Shown here in pieces: positions 17,785 to 26,603 of a stretch of 60,617 nt of DNA (positions are counted from its first letter, which is position 1; the number at the start of each line of letters is the position of its first letter). Origin of the DNA: CAZRCZ01 sp964598765 (GTDB lineage: Bacteria > Sumerlaeota > Sumerlaeia > MVZB01 > JAJFLK01); the NCBI GenBank assembly GCA_964598765.1, contig CAZRCZ010000025.1, forward strand, positions 1 to 60,617, in the 5' to 3' direction. The notes below the pieces were generated by a model that had not been told where the DNA came from, ran no database searches, and saw nothing but the letters and a program-made list of their open reading frames with translations. A program made the translations under genes and the position numbers.

Positions 17785-19134
17785 TCAAGTCAAAGCCTTC
17801 GCGGCGTCGTCCAATCCATCTTTCAGGATCGCAACGATCTCATCAATCTCCGCTTCCGAAACGATGAAATGCGGCGCGATCATGATGTGGTCGCCGCGAA
17901 CGCCGTCGGCCATGCCGCCGCCGGAATAAAACGCCGCGCCGCGATTTCGGCAGGCGACCAAAACTTTCTCGGCGGCTTTTTGCGCGGCCTCGAACGGTTG
18001 CTTTGTTTTTTTGTCGCGGACCAATTCGACTCCCGCGAAAAGCCCAAGCCCGCGAATGTCTCCGACGATGGGATGCGAACGGAGCGGTTCGAGCCGTTCC
18101 ATAAGATATTCGCCCATCGTCCGCGAGCGCTCGATCAATTTCTCACGCTCCAAAATGTCAATGACGGCGCACGCGACGGCGGCTGAAACCGGATGGTAGC
18201 TGTAGGTGTGGATGCTCCCGAAATCGGGGACGCGCGGTTCGGCGGGAGCCATGAGCTTCTCGCTGACGATCAACGCTCCCATCGGCGCGTAACCGCTGGT
18301 CAATCCCTTGGCGACAGTCATCACGTCCGGCGCGACGCCCCAGCGCTCCATCGCAAACCATTTGCCCGTCCGCCCGAATCCGGTCATCACTTCGTCCGCG
18401 ATGAAGAGGACGTTGTATCGGTCGCAAATTTCGCGGATTTTGCGGAAGTAATCGGGCGGCGGGATCAGAACTCCCGCCGTCGCGCCGACGATTGGTTCGG
18501 CGATGAACGCGGCGACGCTGTCCGGTCCCTCGCGCAAGATTACATCTTCGAGTTTTGAGGCGCACAGAACTTCGCACGCCGGATATTCGAGATGAAACGG
18601 ACAGCGGTAGCAATAGCACGGCTCGATGTGCGGAAACGGAATCAGCATCGGATCGAATTTGATCCGGCGCGGGATGCCGCCCGACAGCGAGGCCGCGCCG
18701 AGCGTGTTGCCGTGGTAGCTCGTCCAGCGCGCGATGATTTTGTATTTGGTCTTGTTGCCGGTCTGGAAGTGATAATGCCGCGCAAAACGAATCGCCGCCT
18801 CGACCGCCTCCGATCCCCCCGCGACGGGATAAACGCGATTGAGATCGCCCGGCGTGATCCTTTTGATCCGCTCCTGAAACTTGCGGATGATCGGCGTATC
18901 GAATCCGTAGGAAAGTTTCTCCATCTGCTCGGCGACGGATTTGGCGATTTCCTTTCGACCGTGACCGATGGCGACGCAAATCGGGCCGCCGCTGGCGTCA
19001 ATCGCGGTCGTTCCGTCGTCGTAATAAAGACGAATCCCCTCGGCGCGGACGAGCATCTTGCGCGGTTTCTCCGCGCGGTCAATCTGCCGCCATGTCAAAT
19101 GCCCGGTCGCCGGAATTTTTTCCTCGCCTTCCAT
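17785..19134 (-). CDS. Class III aminotransferase (PLP-dependent)
   Basis: A 449-residue fold-type I aminotransferase, class III (ornithine/4-aminobutyrate/omega-amino acid group). It shows VAGGSEAVEAAIRFARHYH (phosphate-binding turn), WTSYHGNTLGAASLSG, FIADEVMTGFGRTGKWFA with the PLP-ring Asp, and the Schiff-base Lys in TVAKGLTSGYAPMG. C-terminal HFIVSEAEIDEIVAIL is typical. A cysteine cluster in CYCYRCPFHLEYPAC is seen in a subset of this family. The exact substrate cannot be told from sequence; omega-amino acid:pyruvate transaminase-like is the best guess. It stands alone, nine bases from the end of the next gene. Confidence 0.88.
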   Translation of the reverse strand: MEGEEKIPATGHLTWRQIDRAEKPRKMLVRAEGIRLYYDDGTTAIDASGGPICVAIGHGRKEIAKSVAEQMEKLSYGFDTPIIRKFQERIKRITPGDLNRVYPVAGGSEAVEAAIRFARHYHFQTGNKTKYKIIARWTSYHGNTLGAASLSGGIPRRIKFDPMLIPFPHIEPCYCYRCPFHLEYPACEVLCASKLEDVILREGPDSVAAFIAEPIVGATAGVLIPPPDYFRKIREICDRYNVLFIADEVMTGFGRTGKWFAMERWGVAPDVMTVAKGLTSGYAPMGALIVSEKLMAPAEPRVPDFGSIHTYSYHPVSAAVACAVIDILEREKLIERSRTMGEYLMERLEPLRSHPIVGDIRGLGLFAGVELVRDKKTKQPFEAAQKAAEKVLVACRNRGAAFYSGGGMADGVRGDHIMIAPHFIVSEAEIDEIVAILKDGLDDAAKALT

Positions 19135-19143
19135 TTTTTCCCT

Positions 19144-20364
19144 TCACTCGATCAATTGCGCCATCGGCATCGCCCAGAGGCGGTCCCCCAATTTCACCGT
19201 TTCCACGCCATTGTAAGCCAAGATCGCGGCGATGCAAGCGGGCGTTCGGTCCAAAAACGCCCGCAAGCCCGACAAGTCGCGCTCGCTCCATCGCGTCGCG
19301 GCCTTGATCTCAATCGCCAGCACCTTGCGGCCGTTCTCGATCACAAAATCCACTTCGTGCCGTCCCTGCTCGTGCCAGTAGGACATCTGCGCGTCAGGCA
19401 AATGGGCTTCGAGCAACGCGGCCAGATTTTGCGCCATGTAGGTTTCGTAAAGCCCGCCGCGAAGAAGATCGTTCCGCCCCGGCTCGATCGAGTTCACTCC
19501 CGCCATGTGCGCCGCCAAGCCGCTGTCGGTAAAAAACAACTTCGAGGATTTGATGAGGCGCGAACTCCGATTCTTCAGAAACGGCGGCAGTCGGCGAATC
19601 AGATAGGAGGTTTCCAAAAGATTCAGGTATCGGCCCGTCGTGTCGGTGGTCATTTTGGCGTCGCGCGCCAGCGTGCTGACGACCAGCACTTGTCCCGTCC
19701 GCAAGGCGGCCAATTGCGCCATGGCGCGGAACGAGACCAAATCCGTAATCTGTGAAAGTTGCCGGACGTCGCGCTCGACGTAGGTCTGAACGTAAGCCCG
19801 AAACCATTCGTCCAATCCTCTTGCGGGACCGAGACAGGCCGGCGGCAATCCGCCCGTCAACACTTCTTTCCCTGAAATGGGTTTGGCCTTCGCCGACGGC
19901 GACGCGGGAGCCTTCATAAAATTGAGAAGAAACGGCTTTTGTCCGGTCAGTTTTCGTTGTTCTCGCCGGATGAGGGGATGCAGGGTGAAATACCCCGCCC
20001 GTCCCGCAAGGGTCTCGGAAACGTGGCCAAGCAAGGCCAGATTGGCCGATCCCGAAAGAATGAACCGCCCCGGCCGTCGCTCGTCGTCCACGCGCTTTTT
20101 GATCGCCAGAAGCAATTCGGGACAACGTTGAACCTCGTCGAGAATGACCGGACTTGTCAGAAACGATTCGGGATTGGCGCGCGCTACGGCCAATGTCGCA
20201 AAATCGTCGAGCGTGCGGTAATCGTGTTCCCGCGCGAGGAGAGTCTCGTTCTGGAGCAACGTGCTTTTGCCCGTCTGGCGCAAGCCGGAAAGCACCACCA
20301 CGGGCAAGCGCTTCATGGCTTTTTTCAGGCGGACCGTGAGTTCTCGGGGAAGGTAGTCTGTCAT
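19144..20364 (-). CDS. AAA ATPase with DUF4143 domain
   Basis: A 406-residue protein: residues 20-150 are an AAA domain with Walker A (LSGLRQTGKSTLL) and Walker B (VILDEVQRCP), sensor-like SGSANLALL, then a central helical domain, and a C-terminal DUF4143 region containing EVDFVIENGRKVLAIEIK, which resembles a nuclease-like core with E...D...E-x-K. Such genes are common accessory or toxin-like genes of unknown role. The start MTDYLPREL at 20364 is set by the promoter placed only ten bases upstream (20375-20403), leaving almost no leader. A truncated duplicate of its 5' end and promoter lies immediately upstream. Confidence 0.87.
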   Translation of the reverse strand: MTDYLPRELTVRLKKAMKRLPVVVLSGLRQTGKSTLLQNETLLAREHDYRTLDDFATLAVARANPESFLTSPVILDEVQRCPELLLAIKKRVDDERRPGRFILSGSANLALLGHVSETLAGRAGYFTLHPLIRREQRKLTGQKPFLLNFMKAPASPSAKAKPISGKEVLTGGLPPACLGPARGLDEWFRAYVQTYVERDVRQLSQITDLVSFRAMAQLAALRTGQVLVVSTLARDAKMTTDTTGRYLNLLETSYLIRRLPPFLKNRSSRLIKSSKLFFTDSGLAAHMAGVNSIEPGRNDLLRGGLYETYMAQNLAALLEAHLPDAQMSYWHEQGRHEVDFVIENGRKVLAIEIKAATRWSERDLSGLRAFLDRTPACIAAILAYNGVETVKLGDRLWAMPMAQLIE

Positions 20365-20374
20365 ATTTCCGCAC

Positions 20375-20403
20375 ACTATACCGTCATTTTGACATGATGG
20401 CAA
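20375..20403 (-). promoter_or_regulatory. Sigma-70-type promoter giving a leaderless-like mRNA
   Basis: On the minus strand, TTGCCA, a 17-base spacer and TATAGT, followed ten bases later by the ATG of the DUF4143 ATPase. With normal start spacing the transcript would begin 2-4 bases before the ATG, and no Shine-Dalgarno site fits. The spacer contains TGTCAAAATGACG, a near palindrome, and a related TGTCAAAATAACG occurs just upstream of the -35 box; both look like operator sites. Confidence 0.7.
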
Positions 20404-20427
20404 GCGTTATTTTGACAGTTCCATGAA

Positions 20428-20508
20428 TCAAACAAGACGCGGTTCGCGGCGGTTTGCCCCCGCTTTTTTCAGGTGGATCGCGAGTTTTCGGGAAATGTGG
20501 TCTGTCAT
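20428..20508 (-). pseudogene. 5' remnant of a duplicated DUF4143 ATPase gene
   Basis: A 26-codon frame whose first 16 residues (MTDHISRKLAIHLKKA) align with the start of the intact ATPase (MTDYLPRELTVRLKKA) and then diverge to a TGA at 20428. The upstream promoter region is also duplicated. The rest of the gene is absent. This looks like a tandem duplication reduced to its leading end. It could also be a short regulatory peptide, which is less likely. Confidence 0.7.
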
Positions 20509-20518
20509 AATTCCGCAT

Positions 20519-20547
20519 ACTATACCGTCATTTTGACAGGATGGCAA
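20519..20547 (-). promoter_or_regulatory. Duplicate of the ATPase promoter and operator
   Basis: TTGCCA, 17 bases, TATAGT on the minus strand, followed ten bases later by the ATG of the remnant frame. The spacer keeps TGTCAAAATGACG exactly. Conservation of the -35, -10 and operator-like core, while the coding part has decayed, suggests that the regulatory site is maintained or that the duplication is recent. Confidence 0.65.
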
Positions 20548-20641
20548 GCGTTCTTCCGACTGTTCCATGGATTGAAAAAAGGCGCGGTTCGCTTTTCCGA
20601 TGGAGACCGAGATCAATGGGAGGAGAGTCGCCGGCGCAGGA

Positions 20642-21841
20642 TCAAAACATGAGTTCCCCTTTTCCGGTTTCGCCTGAAAAATCCCCCTCCTCGTGGGCGA
20701 TCCGGAGGATTTCCGGGGAATAAAAAAACTTCGGCTTTGTATGGAACTCAAGTTCCGCGAGAATCCCCGTCCGGAGGAGTCTGTCCACGTCGGCTCGCGC
20801 GGTTGGGTAGGTGACTTTGAATTTAGTTCGGATGTTCGGAATCGTCAGAGCCGAAGATTCGAAAAGCGAATTGATAATCTCGTGCGTCCGGTTGTTCGAG
20901 AGGCGCTGATCAGCCACTCTGGCGTGAAAATCTTTTCTCAACGCTCTCAGGGCATTGCATCGTCGGATGGAGTCCTTCGCTTGGGCGATTGTGCCCCTCA
21001 GACAAAACTCAAGCCAGTCACGCCAGTTCCCGCCAGCGCTGACGTTGAAGAGTTTTTCCACGTATTCCGACTTGTGGCGTTCGTAAAATGCGCTCATGTA
21101 AAGCCAAGGTTTCGAAAGATTCAGCGTCTTATAGATCATGAGAGCCAGAAGAGTTCTTCCAATTCTTCCGTTTCCATCCGTAAATGGATGGATGGCCTCG
21201 ATCTGGTAGTGAACCAAATACGACTTCACAAGCGGATCAATGCCATCATCCTCGGAATTGATATACTTCTCCAAATCATCCATCAGTTTTGGAATTTCGT
21301 TGGGCGGCGGCGGAATGAACCGGGCGTTGGATCCGATTTGAACTTGGCGATTCCTGTATTCTCCCCGTGATTGGCGTTCACCTCTTACCCCCGACATGAG
21401 CGTTTTATGCGCGTGCTTGATCAGTCGGCCGCAGATGGGGATTTGACCGAGCATTAAAACCGCGTCCTTCAAGGCTTTCCGGTAGTTGTGGACCTCTCTC
21501 CAGTCCTGCTTCTTGGAAGACTCGGCTCTTTTTGGGTCGGATAACTCAAACATGAAGAATTGCTCGGGCGTGACGTAAGTTCCCTCAAGACTCGAGGAGG
21601 TCAACGATTCCCGAAGTTGCAACGGTTGCAGGAGCAAGTCGGGATTATCAATCGTCCCACCAACGCCGTTCAATTCGCCAAGACATGCCCTCGCCTCAAC
21701 CAAAAGAGGGACGAGATCGGACGGAAAATCGAATTTCCTTGCCATTTCGCTCGGGACGAAAGCCCAATCCTTTTGGCCCAATCCGTTGGTGACCGGCACG
21801 AGGATTCCCGAGGAACTTTTTCCAAATCTGCTCTTATCCAT
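20642..21841 (-). CDS. Fic family protein (class II, N-terminal inhibitory helix)
   Basis: A 399-residue Fic/DOC protein. The catalytic motif HPFTDGNGRIGR begins at His218, with all residues for AMP transfer intact. At residues 82-87 there is S-x3-E-G (SSSLEG), the inhibitory (S/T)xxxE(G/N) motif whose Glu blocks ATP gamma-phosphate binding; lying before the core makes this class II. A C-terminal winged-helix-like region (about 330-390) ends in ILRIAHEEGDF. It may AMPylate a target protein in the cytosol; the target is unknown. It is encoded upstream of the DUF4143 remnant on the same strand, in an accessory zone. Confidence 0.9.
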   Translation of the reverse strand: MDKSRFGKSSSGILVPVTNGLGQKDWAFVPSEMARKFDFPSDLVPLLVEARACLGELNGVGGTIDNPDLLLQPLQLRESLTSSSLEGTYVTPEQFFMFELSDPKRAESSKKQDWREVHNYRKALKDAVLMLGQIPICGRLIKHAHKTLMSGVRGERQSRGEYRNRQVQIGSNARFIPPPPNEIPKLMDDLEKYINSEDDGIDPLVKSYLVHYQIEAIHPFTDGNGRIGRTLLALMIYKTLNLSKPWLYMSAFYERHKSEYVEKLFNVSAGGNWRDWLEFCLRGTIAQAKDSIRRCNALRALRKDFHARVADQRLSNNRTHEIINSLFESSALTIPNIRTKFKVTYPTARADVDRLLRTGILAELEFHTKPKFFYSPEILRIAHEEGDFSGETGKGELMF

Positions 21842-22072
21842 TTTGAAGATGTCTTTATATCAAAGGCATATGAATAAAATAATAGATGAAAAATTTACGC
21901 TCTTAAATGATAAAGTAAAGCAAATACGCATATATTTTCATATCTTAACCATGGTTGAAGACCGAAGAGGAGTAAATTCACAAAATAATGGCTTGTCTGA
22001 ACAGAACTTGCGGCTTTGAGCCAAATTTTATCGAGAATTCACGGTTGACTAAGAGCCGTAAGATTTCAAAAA
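21842..22072. other. AT-rich intergenic region
   Basis: About 230 bases that are much more AT-rich than the flanks, with runs such as AATAAAATAATAGATGAAAAA. It lies upstream of the minus-strand Fic gene and downstream of the thioesterase gene, and probably holds the Fic promoter. The composition fits acquired DNA. I see no gene. Confidence 0.45.
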
Positions 22073-22444
22073 TTAGTTTTTCTGCCCGAACCGCGCCAGA
22101 TCAATCACCGCCCGCTCGTGCGTTCCCGCGCTGATCGCGCCGCGCGGCGAGAGGACCTCGACCTCGAACAGAAGCCGCCGTTTGTTGATTTCCTTCAGGC
22201 GCGACTTGATCGTGACCTCTTCCCCCGCGTAGGCCGGACCGCCGTGGCTGACGTTGACGTGCGTTCCGACGGTCGTTTCGGTTCCGTCCAGATGAGGCTG
22301 GGCGCATTGGAGGCACGTTCCCTCGATTAATCCGATCATCGAAGGAGTGGAGATCACGGGCATGGGAAGATGCGGCGGAGCCATCTCCTTCGTGACCTTG
22401 TATTTTGTTTCATGCGTGATGCCGGGCGTCAGCGAGTCCTTCAT
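22073..22444 (-). CDS. Hotdog-fold thioesterase (FlK-like)
   Basis: A 123-residue single hotdog domain resembling fluoroacetyl-CoA-specific thioesterase-like proteins: VTKEMAPPH near the start, STPSMIGLIEGTC (central helix with the catalytic-type Thr/Glu), then TVGTHVNVSHGGPAYAGEEVTI and FEVEVLS. The expected activity is hydrolysis of a small acyl-CoA in the cytosol; the substrate is not predictable. Its ATG overlaps the stop of the gene upstream by four bases (ATGA), placing it last in the protease operon, an odd partner for two exported proteins. Confidence 0.85.
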   Translation of the reverse strand: MKDSLTPGITHETKYKVTKEMAPPHLPMPVISTPSMIGLIEGTCLQCAQPHLDGTETTVGTHVNVSHGGPAYAGEEVTIKSRLKEINKRRLLFEVEVLSPRGAISAGTHERAVIDLARFGQKN

Positions 22445-23364
22445 TTTTTCGGTTCGTCCTTCTTTTCTTCCTTCGATTCCGGTTTCTTTTCCGCCTTTTT
22501 TTCCGCGCCTTCCCCCTTCTTGTCTTCTTTCTTGTCCCCGCCTCCTTGCAGGGCCCGCTGGGTGGCCTTGACCACTTCGGCGGCGGGAAGGATCAATCCC
22601 CCCATTTCCTCCTGACGGCTGAACATCGAGGTCATCATGGCAATCGGGTTTTCGCCTGATCCTTCGTCATCGGGAATTTGCAGGATCGTGAAGCCGACCG
22701 GTTGACCGTTCGCCGAGAAAACCGGCACGCCGTATTTGGGGAACCCGAGGGTCGGCGCGTAGAGGTCGCGCGGCTTTTTCAGGATGGCGGAAAGACGGAT
22801 GTCCGTGAACGACGGGGCGCGGTCGTAGCCCTTCTCCATCCGGTCAATTAAAATCAAAACGTCGCCAATTTTCGGAACCGTCCCCTTGGAAAAATCCACG
22901 AACGCAAATTTTTTGTCCCCCGGATCCTTGACCTGCACCCACGCCAAATCAAGATCGCTGTCGCGCGCGACCAACTTCGCCTCCAATCCCTCCGTGTCTT
23001 CCCCCACCAACACCTTCAAATCGGTCGGAGTCATGGAGACGTTCTCCATCATGTCCCGCCGCCTTCCCCCCATCATGTGCGCCATGGCGGTCATGTAGCC
23101 CCCCATGTAGGTGTTCGAGCAAAGGATCAATCCCTTGGGATCAATCATCAGTCCGGCGGATTCGGCCTCTCCCTGCTCGGCCTCTTGTCCCGGCGCGTTG
23201 ACCTTAAGGATGAACTTGACCGTCACCAGCGCGGGGGATTTTTCGGCCATCATTTTTTCATAGGGGATTTCTTCTCCGGCTTGCGCGGAATTGAGCCACA
23301 TGCACAGGGCGACCGGCAGGAGCAGAATTGGCGCGAGGCGGCGCGAGGCAAAGTTACGGTCCAT
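22441..23364 (-). CDS. Secreted trypsin-fold pseudoprotease
   Basis: A 307-residue exported protein (signal peptide ending in NSAQA-GE). The body follows the trypsin/HtrA pattern strand by strand (SPALVTVKFIL, AGLMIDPKGLILCSN, SDLDLAWVQV, IGDVLILIDRM, VPVFSANGQPVGFTIL). However, the His site (normally TNNHV) reads CSNTYMGG and the Ser site (normally GNSGGPL) reads YGVPVFS, so it should be inactive. Only the Asp-like DLDLAW remains. The last 35 residues are a Lys/Glu/Asp-rich tail. Its start overlaps the stop of the active HtrA by 11 bases, so the two are made together; it may be a partner, inhibitor or substrate receptor (inference). Confidence 0.75.
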   Translation of the reverse strand: MDRNFASRRLAPILLLPVALCMWLNSAQAGEEIPYEKMMAEKSPALVTVKFILKVNAPGQEAEQGEAESAGLMIDPKGLILCSNTYMGGYMTAMAHMMGGRRRDMMENVSMTPTDLKVLVGEDTEGLEAKLVARDSDLDLAWVQVKDPGDKKFAFVDFSKGTVPKIGDVLILIDRMEKGYDRAPSFTDIRLSAILKKPRDLYAPTLGFPKYGVPVFSANGQPVGFTILQIPDDEGSGENPIAMMTSMFSRQEEMGGLILPAAEVVKATQRALQGGGDKKEDKKGEGAEKKAEKKPESKEEKKDEPKK

Positions 23365-25537
23365 TGGACGGATTCTCCTTTTTCTTGTCTTCTTTTTTGT
23401 CGTCGGTCTTGGCGACGGGTTTCCAATCGGGTTCGAGGAACTGATAAAACGTGCGCGAGTTTCGCAAGACAACCATCACGACCCGTTCCGGTTGTTGCTC
23501 GGCGATTTTGTCCATCGCTTGGCGGTAGCTCTCGATGTCCTTGATCTCAAATCTTCCGATTTTCTGAACGAGATCGTAAGCGCGGATGCCCCCCAAGTCG
23601 GCCCAGCCCGCGCGACCAACCTCCTCAACTAAGACGCCCTGCTCTTCATCGCGCCAGCGGTATTCGTCGCGGTCGAAGAACGTCGTCTCGCGCACGGTGA
23701 TTTCAAAATCGCGGTTGTGGTCCCGATGGGCTTCCTCGGGCGTCAGCTTGGTCCGTTCCAACGGGACTTTGACTTCGATCTTGTCCGTTCCCCGCGCAAC
23801 GTTGAGCGTCGCCGGCTCGCCGATCTCCATTTTCTTCACGGCGCGCTCCAGCAAACCGGTGTCCTGCATTCCCTTGGGAGCCATCGGTTTGCCTTCCAAT
23901 CCGGTGATGACGTCCCCGACTTTCAAATCGCTCTTGGCCGCTTCGGTTCCCGGATAAATCCGCGTGACGCGAAAACCGAGCAAATTCGATCCGCCGAGTT
24001 TTTCGCCCAAATTCTTCAACACCGGTTGGGTGGCGATGCCGATCCATGCTTTGGCGACTTCGCGGGGTTGGTCGGTGTCCTTTTCCGGCTTGGGTTTGAT
24101 GATCGTGACCAAATTTTTGCCGCGCCGATCCAGTCCGATCAAAACCGTTTCGGGCAACGGCTTGGTGTCCATGATCTTGTCATATTGCGCGATGAAATCC
24201 GCGAGGCTTTTAACCGGTTGGCCGTTGATCGAGCGGATGACGTCGTTCTCGCCGATGGGAGGCTCGGCTAGTTGGGCCGGAGCGCCGGGCCGAACGCCGC
24301 TCACAAAAGCCCCCTCTTTATTCTCAAATCTCCAATCGCGCGCCATCCGGTCGGTGATTTCCAGCGCGGTCATCCCCCAGCCCCGGAACGCTTTCTCGTC
24401 GCCGCGATCCTTTTGAAGCTTTTCCGTGGCGACGGTGATTTCCTTCGCGGCTCCCTCCCGCTCATAGCTGAGCTTCACTTGCGAGCCGACCGGATAATCC
24501 GCCATCCGCTTCATCAGCAATGGAGCCTCCTCCGGGAATCGAACGGTCACCGCTTCTCCGTCCACTTTCAGAATAACGTCCCCCGCTTCCAATCCGGCTT
24601 TGTGAGCCGGACCTTCCTCATCCACCGAATTGACCAGCACCCCTTGTTTCAGCCCCGTGTCTTGGATCGGACGCAGACTGATGCCGAAATAACTCCGCAC
24701 GACTTCCTTATTCTTGATGATCGTCTCGGCGACCCCGCGCGCGATATTACCCGGAATGGCGAACCCCATCGAGGCGCCGCCGCGGCTGTTCACGCCGACG
24801 ATGTCTCCCTTGAGATTCACGAGCGGCCCGCCGCTGTTGCCCGGATTGATGAGCGCGTCGTGCTGAATCCAGCGATTGAACAGACCCGTTCGCTGGCCTT
24901 GAGTCAATTCCTCCTCGTCGGGATCATTGCGTCCAAAACCGGATGTGAAAACCCGTTCGGTGTTGGAAACTATGCCGAGCGTGACGGAGCGCGAAAGCGC
25001 AAACGGCGATCCCATCGCCAGAACGTAATCGCCGACTTTCAGTTCGTCGGAATTCCCGAATGGACCAATGGGAAGGGGCTTGTTGCGGTCTTGGAGTTTG
25101 GAGATATCAAGCTTGAGAACCGCCAGATCGGTCAGCGGGTCTTCGCCAACCAGCTCGGCGGGAATTTCCTGCTTGTCGGCCAGCGTGCATTTGAATTTTT
25201 GGCCGTGAAGAACGACGTGATTATTGGTCAAAACGTAGCCTTCGGGCGATATGATCGTCCCGCTTCCGACGGCGCGTCCCTTGTGGTCCCGCCCCTCCCA
25301 ATAATTCACCATAACAACTTCAATGTTGACCAACGCCGGGAAAACTTTTTCCTGCGCGGCGTCAATCAGTTTACGCAACCCGTCGCGAAGGACCTCGGGA
25401 GTGTTCAGTTCGGCGCGCGAGCCCGCCGGGATTTCTTCGGCCTGCGCCTTGATTTTACCGCCGATGAGAATGATCCACGCGACGAGAACCAAAGCGAACC
25501 GCCCGCCGCGAGTGAAAGAAACATAATGAGAGATCAT
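23354..25537 (-). CDS. HtrA/DegP-like serine protease with several PDZ-like modules
   Basis: A 727-residue envelope protease. The start at 25537 gives a membrane segment or signal (FALVLVAWIILIGG). The protease domain has His107 (TNNHVV), Asp137 (PLTDLAVLKLD) and Ser235 (NPGNSGGPL), a complete triad. It is followed by PDZ-like segments at about 270-360 (FGISLRPIQDTG...AGLEAGDVILKVDG), 375-450 (ENDVIRSINGQPV), 485-580 (SDLKVGDVITGLEG) and a weaker fourth (WADLGGIRAYDLVQKIG). Typical DegP has two PDZ domains. It should degrade or refold misfolded exported proteins. A longer open frame to 25756 overlaps the divergent aminotransferase and is not favoured. Confidence 0.9.
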   Translation of the reverse strand: MISHYVSFTRGGRFALVLVAWIILIGGKIKAQAEEIPAGSRAELNTPEVLRDGLRKLIDAAQEKVFPALVNIEVVMVNYWEGRDHKGRAVGSGTIISPEGYVLTNNHVVLHGQKFKCTLADKQEIPAELVGEDPLTDLAVLKLDISKLQDRNKPLPIGPFGNSDELKVGDYVLAMGSPFALSRSVTLGIVSNTERVFTSGFGRNDPDEEELTQGQRTGLFNRWIQHDALINPGNSGGPLVNLKGDIVGVNSRGGASMGFAIPGNIARGVAETIIKNKEVVRSYFGISLRPIQDTGLKQGVLVNSVDEEGPAHKAGLEAGDVILKVDGEAVTVRFPEEAPLLMKRMADYPVGSQVKLSYEREGAAKEITVATEKLQKDRGDEKAFRGWGMTALEITDRMARDWRFENKEGAFVSGVRPGAPAQLAEPPIGENDVIRSINGQPVKSLADFIAQYDKIMDTKPLPETVLIGLDRRGKNLVTIIKPKPEKDTDQPREVAKAWIGIATQPVLKNLGEKLGGSNLLGFRVTRIYPGTEAAKSDLKVGDVITGLEGKPMAPKGMQDTGLLERAVKKMEIGEPATLNVARGTDKIEVKVPLERTKLTPEEAHRDHNRDFEITVRETTFFDRDEYRWRDEEQGVLVEEVGRAGWADLGGIRAYDLVQKIGRFEIKDIESYRQAMDKIAEQQPERVVMVVLRNSRTFYQFLEPDWKPVAKTDDKKEDKKKENPSNGP

Positions 25538-25651
25538 GGGCGAGAACAATAGACCCTTCCGAAACCTTGGGCAAGATGAAAGGTTAATGCCGTCAAAGTT
25601 TCCCAAAAGAGAAGTGTGGAAGCCGATCCTTTTTTTTGGTGACATAAGTTG

Positions 25652-26503
25652 ATGGCGCGGCATTTTCCGGATGATAACGTGACAGGGATGGAGAGATTGG
25701 GATTTTTCGAGACGCTCCGCGTGGATCGGCGCGTCGTCCGGCGATTTGAGCGCCATTGGAATCGGCTGAATCTATCCCTGCGGCGGTGGAATATCCGATT
25801 TCCTGAGTCCAAGGATGATCTAGTCCAATTGGTAAGCAACGAGATTTGCCGATTTCCTTCTGACGCCCATCTACGATTGCGGATCACGGTCCGACCCGAA
25901 CGGGAAGGCAAGATTGACAGCGATGGTTTTTCCCTCGGAAAGCTTGTCGTTCAAGCCGAAGACTTGCCCGTGGATTATCTGAACTTCCCCGTCCGTCCTT
26001 ATCGCGCAACGATCCTACGCGATCTTTCGATAGTTTCGACACATCCGCTTATTGGCCACAAAAGCGCGAAACGCGAACTTTATTCCGAAGCCAAGCGTCG
26101 GGCGCAAGCCGGAGGATTCGATGAAGCCCTATTGTTGAACGAACGCGGTGAATTGGTCGAAGCGTCGTCGGCCAATCTCTTTTGGATCGCCGAAAATCGG
26201 CTCTTCACTCCTTCGCTGTCGTGCGGCTGTCTGCCCGGAGTTTTTTCGGGGGTAATTCGGGATTGGGCGCGGGAGAGAAAAATTGAAATCCACGACGTCA
26301 CCGCTTTGCCCGATGCGCTTTTGGAGGCTCAATCCGCCTTCCTGACCAATTCACTCGCGGGCGTCATCCCTCTTGAGCAAGTGGACGATTATCGGTTCGG
26401 GCAACTTCAAAACATCCCGCTCGGACAGCAAATTTTGCGGCTGGGTCCGGACCTCGGCGGCGGGGATCTCGATCTCGGCGAATCAGCAATCCAATCCGAA
26501 TAA
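25652..26503 (+). CDS. Class IV aminotransferase (aminodeoxychorismate lyase/branched-chain type)
   Basis: A fold-type IV PLP enzyme of about 283 residues. Near the N-terminus is LGFFETLRV; the catalytic Lys is probably in IGHKSAKRELYSEAKRRA; EASSANLFWI (cofactor phosphate region) and CLPGVFSGVIRDWA are characteristic. The group includes PabC (4-aminobenzoate synthesis), IlvE and D-amino acid transaminase; the short length and ETLRV motif fit PabC-like proteins best, but the substrate is not certain. Starts at ATG 25652 or ATG 25688 are both possible. It is divergent from htrA with about 110 bases between. Confidence 0.8.
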   Translation: MARHFPDDNVTGMERLGFFETLRVDRRVVRRFERHWNRLNLSLRRWNIRFPESKDDLVQLVSNEICRFPSDAHLRLRITVRPEREGKIDSDGFSLGKLVVQAEDLPVDYLNFPVRPYRATILRDLSIVSTHPLIGHKSAKRELYSEAKRRAQAGGFDEALLLNERGELVEASSANLFWIAENRLFTPSLSCGCLPGVFSGVIRDWARERKIEIHDVTALPDALLEAQSAFLTNSLAGVIPLEQVDDYRFGQLQNIPLGQQILRLGPDLGGGDLDLGESAIQSE

Positions 26504-26603
26504 AAAGCGAAAATTGACTTGACCTTTTTCCGCGATTGAGCAAGGTTGGCTTCGTCGCGCCGGGGGTTGCGGCGCGGGATTTTCCAGCAGGAGGCCGTTC
26601 CCC

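Noticed and set aside
18158..18979. 273-codon frame within the class III aminotransferase gene
   Set aside because: It is another phase of the same minus strand; the aminotransferase frame has all catalytic motifs.
25538..25756. N-terminal extension of the HtrA frame
   Set aside because: The added residues overlap the divergent aminotransferase gene and precede a proper membrane leader starting at 25537.
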